Source: Zerene cesonia (lineage: Eukaryota > Arthropoda > Insecta > Lepidoptera > Pieridae). Taken from it: DNA of 64,000 nucleotides. Where the stretch lies: assembly GCF_012273895.1 (NCBI RefSeq), contig NC_052128.1, positions 5,208,001-5,272,000 of the forward strand, given 5' to 3'. The position numbers and the translations under genes are program-made. Positions 39,001 through 48,000 of this stretch are shown here, piece after piece (position 1 is the first letter of the stretch; each line of letters begins with the position of its first letter). Under the pieces are notes generated by a model, which was not told where the DNA came from, did no database searches, and worked only from the letters and a program-made list of their open reading frames with translations.

Positions 39001-42000
39001 NNNNNNNNNNNNNNNNNNNNNNNNNNNNNNNNNNNNNNNNNNNNNNNNNNNNNNNNNNNNNNNNNNNNNNNNNNNNNNNNNNNNNNNNNNNNNNNNNNNN
39101 NNNNNNNNNNNNNNNNNNNNNNNNNNNNNNNNNNNNNNNNNNNNNNNNNNNNNNNNNNNNNNNNNNNNNNNNNNNNNNNNNNNNNNNNNNNNNNNNNNNN
39201 NNNNNNNNNNNNNNNNNNNNNNNNNNNNNNNNNNNNNNNNNNNNNNNNNNNNNNNNNNNNNNNNNNNNNNNNNNNNNNNNNNNNNNNNNNNNNNNNNNNN
39301 NNNNNNNNNNNNNNNNNNNNNNNNNNNNNNNNNNNNNNNNNNNNNNNNNNNNNNNNNNNNNNNNNNNNNNNNNNNNNNNNNNNNNNNNNNNNNNNNNNNN
39401 NNNNNNNNNNNNNNNNNNNNNNNNNNNNNNNCACTGGCAGCCACTCGAGTTATAAGAAGAAAATTATGATTCGGTAATTGTTCGAAAAAGTACAAGTAAT
39501 ATTATCACATAGAGCATCGACTATTCAAAAGTAAAATTTTAATATTCGATTCATAAAAACGTTTTAATATTTGGAAGAAATGTTTCATATTATGTAGGCA
39601 TTGTTTCAGCGCAAGTGATCGCGGGCGCTTAACGCCGCCGCCCCGTGCGAGGACACCTCGCACATCTCGTGTTAGACATACACGAGTATTGTTGCGAATA
39701 TAATATATCTCGATATATGTTTATTCATGTTTTATTACACGCGTGAAGGTTTATAATTAAAGACTAGATTGGTCGTATGTAGAGATCCGAAATGAGTGAC
39801 TCAATTCACATTGCCTTGTAGGTATTTTGTTCGCACTTTACAGCTGGTAATGTGATTAATTATAGATTTATCTTTGTAGGTATTAGGTAGGTATTAGCTA
39901 TCTTTGTGATATCCATTGGCCGTGTCACTTTTCGTGAACAGATTTAGCCCAAAACACCTTGCTTTCTGAAGCACATTATTTTTCAGGACCGTATTGTACG
40001 ATGAGTTTACATATGTACATTTAAACGCGGTTTATATTATTATAATAAAGTTATGTATGTTTTTATTTACCGTCATAGGAGGCACGTGTCCCTGCCGTGG
40101 GAACCAATGAGGTGATAATTATGAAATTATTTTATCTAAATCGAATATTTTTGCTCCCTTTTCGAGACACTAAACTCGGTCTAATCGTGTAAGTTCTATA
40201 GCCGATATGAGAGAGTGGACTCAATCGTTACTTATTTACGACTTCTCATAAAATACCGATACGTTCTCTCCAATTTGATTGCAGCGACGTGTTTTGTTAG
40301 AACAAAGTATAAAATTCTTGGCAAGCAAGCTTCTTCTCAAGTTCAAACTAACGCTAAGACTTGATCATGGACACAGATAGCCATCGCTTCTTTATATAAG
40401 TGTCATCTAACAACCAAATTAGTATTTCATCCACACCTCATGTGACGAAAGTTGAATTTTTTCGTACCTTTACCCTTTATTTAGCTGCTAAAAGAAACTT
40501 ACCTATGAATAAAATTAAGTGGCTAAATCTTATATTTACTTTATTTAGAATTGGCTATAATTAATTTGTATTGTAAATCTAAACAATTCTCTACTCCACC
40601 ACTGCACATAAATGTTATTTAAATAGGTCCTACCGTTTAGGAGTTTGACGTGCACAGAAGAAATATTTGCATAGAGATAAATAAATAAATAAATATCAAT
40701 CCAACAATTCCAATCAGTGTCATCATACAAAACAAGGAACTGTCTAGGTATATCTACAATCTATAGTCTAAACGTCTATATCGCATTTTTGTCTTGTATA
40801 AATTTGGACAATGAACCCCGAACATCTGGTCACAATACGGCATTGTCATTGACTCTTGGCTGTCAGCCAGCTTCAGCCCGGAGTGACCGATAAATGTATC
40901 AGATGCATTGTAGTGTGTTTAACTAGCTGGAAAATACGTTTCACTTGGGCGTGGTATGAATTTACGATCACATTAGGCTCTTGGAGTTGCTAAGTGCCTG
41001 TATGTGACGTGTTTATCATTTGCGAATAACTGAATGATATGAATTTGGGGAGATGTCAATCGTTTAGTGTATTACCGAAAATTCAAGGTCTAAAGGTCGA
41101 ATCGTTGACTGCTATTTATGGGTGCACTTTTGAAGGATTTATCCTAAAATAAATTAAAAATTTAACTATATCTAACCTTGTTCCGGCTCCGACCGGGTTG
41201 ACCGGAATATAAAATAAAGGTTATGACACTCGCAGCTAACGTAGCTCTCTACTGGTGAACTAATTTTTAAACTCGCTTCACCAGTAGACCCAGAGATTAT
41301 CCCCTACATCATCACAATCTCTCAAATTCACAAACTTCTCCTCTCTATTTGTTTAGATTCAATTTTTATTCTTAATCAACCTCAACCTACATTTATAAAA
41401 CTATACGATGGATACAACAGGTTTTTTCGAGATTACATGTATTCTTTTTTAAAGAAGCAATTTACACAGAAAAACTGTTTAATGTTTAACATATTATACG
41501 CAAATCGATGTATATAGCTGACTCAGGTGATAATCGTGAATCTGGCTAGCGTCATCTAGTTACTGTGCTCATTGGTGACGTGTTTTGATTTGTTTTCTTT
41601 TTTTCTTTTATTCATACGCTAACAGAGAGACACATTGGTAAGAGAGTTGTTGTGGCTAGAAGACATTATATTGTAAAAGAATATTTTAACAATGTAAGAG
41701 TAGTATTTTGTGCTTTTAAACAAACTTTATGAAATGTATTCGTTTTTGATATGTATTGATGAGAGTTATTGAGTGCGTATGCTAGTATCATTTGAGTGAT
41801 ACCGTTTCGTTTTCGTACCGACGTTCCCAAACACGAGGAAAGCTTTAAATCGTATCAGATTTTTTTTTGGGTTTTGCTAATTGATAACTCCGTGGGATTT
41901 CAACCTATTGGAATGATTATTTTTGTGTTTGTGTGAATTGTTGTAATTTGTTCCCATTCTTGTATTTGAAGTGGGACTCTACTGTGAGTGGGAAAGTGGG

Positions 42001-45000
42001 AATCCTCTCAGGCACGTTGGTGACCTTTTTCCATAGACGAACGTTATTTGACTATATTTGTCAACATACACCTTTATAAAACCCGCTTAGAATATATTAT
42101 TTTTGTACTTGTACACAAGTCGATTTTAATACTTCACGTCTATCCCATTACAATACGTTCGCGAAACTACGGAAGGATGTATGTTTGTAACTTTCAGTTC
42201 AAATCAAATCTATTGAACAGATTTTAATGATACTTGGCATTGATGTAGCTTATGTACCAGAATAACACATGAACTATATCCATAGATTAAACTGCATAAT
42301 TCGTAAATCGTAATACATGTGACTGTTTTATTTAACGTCATTACAGATTTGACAAATGCGTTTCCACTATCATATATTCGATAGAACATTCTAGAAGCGA
42401 CAGATTTCCCTCGGGGCGAGATTGGATTAGTATCGCGGAATTATTTCGCTTATGGCATGCAACATGGAATTATGGAATGATTCTTATTCGCCACGTTCTA
42501 TTTGCATACAGTATTATTAAAACCTTGCTTATATGGTAGTGTACAAAATCTTTTGCGAGAATTAAGGTATATTCATGCTTTGTTATAAGTCATTTGATTA
42601 AACAGAGTTTTGAGACCGTTTTTTGTGGAGAAATCTTGCATAGATAACCAGATAACCATGCCCCCCTGGGACAGACATACACAGATTTTAAATTCTTCAA
42701 ACATAGTATTTTTAAGTTGGCAAAAGAATGTGCTCTTAATCAAAAATTTGAATAAACCACCAGCTTGCAAAAGCGACAATATTGTTGATATCTACGTTTT
42801 TATTTTACCCGCCACGCGCACAACTCCATCAACCGACTCATTTCCAGGTGCGAATAAATGTAATTAGACGTAGACTGGGAAGGCCCGGAGGGGGCGCCGG
42901 CTGGTTTACTAAGTGACGCCGCCGGTGGGTTGGNNNNNNNNNNATGTTACACAACATTTTGGCTTTTCTTTAGTGTATATTTTGAATGTTCTGTCAATAC
43001 ACAATTAGAAAAAGATTTTTTTTTTTTTAATAAGAGCCGAAGTAATAGATCTAAGTGTTTTACCAAGTAGCCTATTTTTTTCCTAAAAAGTCGTTATTCA
43101 TTAGCTATTTATTACCTTTCATAGATTTGTTGTATTTTATATTTAAATAACGAGTAAACTATTGCTAGATCCTTCCCAGCTATCTCAATTAGTACTTGCA
43201 TATTTCGAAATGTATTATAGAATGCCCGATTGAGATAATACCATATCTCACTCTTCGGGCGCTATTAATACTTTATTAGCGCCCCGTCAGAGCCCGTGAA
43301 TAACACGTTACACTGAATACAGTCGGACCGTTCGCAGGTGAAGAAAATGGCGGAGCGCGTGGCGAAGTGCCGCGAGGACGTGTCCAAGAGCCGGGACAAG
43401 TACCAGGCGGCGCTGAGCGAGATCACGGCGTACAACCCGCGCTACATCGAGGACATGACCGGGGTATTCGAGCGCTGCCAGCAGATGGAGGCGCAGCGAC
43501 TCACGTTCTTCAAGGAGGTGCTGTTCAGCTTCCACAAGTGTTTGAACATCAGCCAGGAGCCCACGTGAGTATTGAAGACATACATACATACATATATACA
43601 AACATACATTGTCTATGTATCTCTACGTTTAATCACACGCAACAAGTAACGGCAAAATCACTGAGCATTACAAAAAACGAGGTAAGAAAGACATAAATAT
43701 ATTAAGCTTATATAGTTAACTTATGTAGTGGAGGTAGGCTAATTAAGGGGGATGGGATGATGTCTTTTTGTATTGTTTTTGATATACATACTTAATATCT
43801 ATTTAGCTAGGATATGATTATACAGAATATAGATATGAAATGTTTGTAGGTATGGTGTTGCAAGCGCAGAATTCAGCTTGTAATTCAAGTTATATGAGAT
43901 TTCACAGGAAAAACATTAAAATTTTGATTATATCTACACAAATTGCGGATGTGTTTCCAGATTACCACAAATATACGAAGAGTTCCACCACACGATAAAC
44001 AACGCGGACCACCAGAAGGACCTCAAATGGTGGGCCAACAATCACGGAGTCAACATGGCCATGGCGTGGCCACAGTTCGAGGTAACGCCTCACCGAAACA
44101 TTACCGCCTATACCGTCTCTATGCCTAACGCTTCTCTTTAATACTCCGCATGTTAGACCATTCTAGTATCTCTCTCGATTGGCTGATTCTTTCCAACCTT
44201 AGTTCAGTTAACCGCCTGCTTCTAGTTGGCCTCGAAATTTCTTATTCGTAGACAGTAGTTAGCGAAACCTTCAGTTAATTCTATAGTCAACATTACTAAC
44301 GTTTGCATTGACTGAGCCATGTTTGATCAAGTTGCGCGCGATTACGATATCTCTGTGCAAACAACTGTACCGCAAACGAGCTGGTTCACTTCCAAAATAT
44401 ACTTCTAAGAGAGATTTTTAATTAATGAAGTGTTAATTTAAATTTAATTGAGTTTAGAATGTTCTTTTCAAACATTAAAACCAGAACTCATAATACGTTA
44501 AAACACTTTCAATTTATCCCTTAATTTTCATGACGCAATTAAAGTGTAAAATTATACAGCAAAGACGGAGCTTAAGTTGATTGGCGAAGGGGGTAATATA
44601 TAAAGTTTGAAGCGATGTAACGTGGGCGGATTGATGCTGGTCGGCACAAATTGCAAATAAAACTTCTCGCTCTGGGGGTAATTTAATTGGTCTCGTGGGA
44701 TATTGGATAGCGAAAAATCAAAAACATTGCTAATGAATTGTTATAATAAGAATAAACAAATGTTAATTAATACTATGGCGTCCATAACAATTAAAACTTA
44801 ATAACTGACGAATCCTCAAATATTATGGCACATCACATACAAAATACGAAAACATCAAATGAACAAAAGATGGGTAACAAGCTAAAACATTCACGATACG
44901 CTGCGAAACCCCCAAATACAACTCACAAACAAAACCTACTATAGCATAAACCAAACAGAAGAATTAAACACGTACGTTCAATGGGAATCATTAGAACCGA

Positions 45001-48000
45001 AGAAGCTTCAAACAATGTGGCACGAACAGAAAAAAAGGTATTAGACACGAATGTTCATTAGGACGAACCGTCGGAGACCACCGAGCCGATCCAATACAAA
45101 TACCTCCCCGCCGCGGCGTCCGTGGCCCTCCACCACGTGGCGGGCGCGGCGCGGCGGGCGCGGCGGGCGCGCGGCGCCCCCGTGCGCGCGCTGCTGTGGC
45201 GCGCCGCGCGCCGCCTGCGCCTGCTCCTCCCCGCCGCGTGCGTGCTCGAGCCGCGCGAGCGCCGCGTCGCCCCGTCCGACACGACTAGCGTGTATAACGG
45301 AGATTGCTATTATACCAACTCCTACATGGTACGCCGTCACGGTGTAGGTGCGGCGATTTTCAGAGCTACGGCTTCGATGGTACGGCCGCGAGGATCGGCC
45401 GAAGCGCACGATAGATGGGAACGTACAGTGGCATGTTGCAATCTCGTCCGGCTCGAAGGACCTCCAGGCGTTTAGGTCACGCACGCACTGTTTTGTCGCA
45501 AAAACACAGCTCTGTCAATCGCCAGAATGACCAAAGTATATTATAGGGGCAAGGCACGATAGAGGATCTCGTCGAAGCGCACGCGGCACTGGTTTGGGCG
45601 TACACCGTGATGGTTTTGATCGTAGACAAGCAAATTCAACGCACGTTACGTTTAACTTTAATTCATCGACCACCAAGCACGGCGAAATGCACTACATATT
45701 TTAAATACGGAAGAAATAACTTCAAATCGCAAATACGAATTGACTTAACTATGAATGTTTATTATAAAAATGTTCATGTTTATTATAAAAAAAAAACAAG
45801 TAAAGTAAACTATGAAAACTCTACGCAATATACAAACGGATAGAATGTATTGTTTATAGCATGATCTATCAATATAAAACTCTATAATCGTTTGCCACAG
45901 TTGCTGAAAATACAAAATCACGTAATTTTCTTCCTTTTTCTAAGCACCACTTCATGTTCTATGTACAAATATGTAAATATTTTCACCAAATGCATACCAA
46001 AGAATGTAACAATAACTTAAGTTTCTGAATGTGAACATGACATAAGCTGCAGCTTTTCCTAAATAATTGTATTAACTCTTTAATAATACCGTGTCTTTGA
46101 AACTAATTCTAACTCCATTGAACCATAAAATAAACCGTGCCAATGTCACCTAAAATTATAAACGCATGGTTTATATAGTTGGACACAGCGTGGCTTGTTG
46201 TCGCAAAATGTTCACCAGCTTTGAATGGAATTGACCAATTTTGTTTTCTTTAATTTTATTTTGTTTCATTTTGAGTTTGCTTTTCGGGATGAAACGTTGG
46301 GATTTTGAACGACGAGTTTTTCATAATTATGAATAATGTTTTTGGAAAGTTATTTCGAACTGTTTACGTTTAATTATGATATTTTCGAACTAAATGGATT
46401 ACAAGTAATGATTTATAGAACGAACTTATTGCAATAAAATATCGAACTGAATAAAATTAAGTTCGATGAAAGTTCGAATTGTATTCCGCATAATGATTAA
46501 ATAACATGACAAAAGGTTGTAAAATTTAAATATTTTTCATAAAAATCCTGACGTATCGTCCCGTATATAAACGTTCGTGTCGGCTTGACCGCGTGTGTCG
46601 ACCCAGGAATACACGGAGGAGTTCCGGGACATCGCCAAGGGAAAGTCTAAGGAGAGCCTGCCCACCGGACCTATCACGTTGCTGAATCAACGGCCCGTCA
46701 GCGAAGACGTACGTCCCTTGCACCACTGGACATGTGGCTCACTCGATTCTTAGTGTTATATAAAAAGAATATGAGTCTGTATAAAACTTCTTAGATAATC
46801 AGTTATCGTTTAATTTATTATTAATAAATTTTGTAAAAAGTCGAGTGAGACCGCATGTGTTGTACTTAATTTTTTTTTTTATTTTACCCGAAAGAAAATA
46901 TTTTGTAAGTCTACGCTTCAGTTTACCTACAATTAGCGAATTGATATTCCATCGAATAAGTAACAATGACGAACAAAATATGATGCTGTGAGTTTACAAA
47001 GGGCTAAGCACATTTGTACTAGCGCGTCAGTCCTTAAAATTGTTAGGCATTTTTGTTTATTTATTCAAAGTCTTAAAAGATATGTGACGATAAGATTTTA
47101 AAATCCGTACGATGTGTGGTTAGGCCCATTTATGGGATTCAAATGAGAATGAAATACAAAAAATAAATATCATTAAAATTGTTAAACCTTAGTTGAATGC
47201 CTTAGCAGGACTTGCATGTTGTTTCTTTAAAAATAACGGGAGTGTGGGTCATTCTCATTTCGATCTTTGAGCGAGCTTTTATATTTTTAGCCATTAGAAA
47301 TGATTTTATTTTATTGTTTCCTTATATTTTGCGCAAGTCGATGTTGCATGATGGATGTTGCTTATCGATATGCATATTGGCACGTTCTGATTATAATTAA
47401 CCCTTCAAATATTTATTTATACATACATCTACTGTTTTATATATATATTTATATTCAAAGTATTGAAGCGCATTACGCAAAAAAAAATACATACAATTAA
47501 TTAAATGTCTAATTTATTTATATGGCTATATGGCTGATTGTTACGCTGTTGCATGTTTGTTTAAATTATGTCATCTGTGGTCTAGGAGCTCCCGCCAATC
47601 ACGAACAACAAGACGAGCAAGGCGGCCAACCACACGGAGCCCGCGCCGCCCAACGCCGCGCCCGCGTCACAGAATAGCACCGCTAACAATACCATAGACA
47701 AGAAATCCATCAGCGCCCCCATCGCGGTTACGTAAGTATTTTTCAAACTTGTAATAAAAATTCATACATTTAGTTGACAATCAGGGCATTTCATGGAAAT
47801 TTTAACAGAGGTAAAAATCAATCATGTATCCCTGAAAATTTCTTATTTTGAAATAAAAGTAAAGGCACTTAAACTAACGTTCTTACCGTATTCTATGGTC
47901 TTTTGCCTTACGCTTAAGAGTAACAATCCCCGTGCTTTCTTCCACTCCAGTATACAACGTCTTGAGATATACACGTACCCCCATCCGGCGTGCTCGTCCG

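Larger units (their letters stand above)
23939..43337 (+). other. Syndapin intron of 19.4 kb
   Basis: It holds Helitron-like copies (28560-28726, 29471-29580, 30990-31136, 34134-34303, 37698-37893), a full tRNA-SINE (33670-33982) and a fragment (40072-40121), a TG-repeat (35519-35588), two 1000-N gaps and one 10-N gap. No supported coding sequence was found. Confidence 0.8.
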
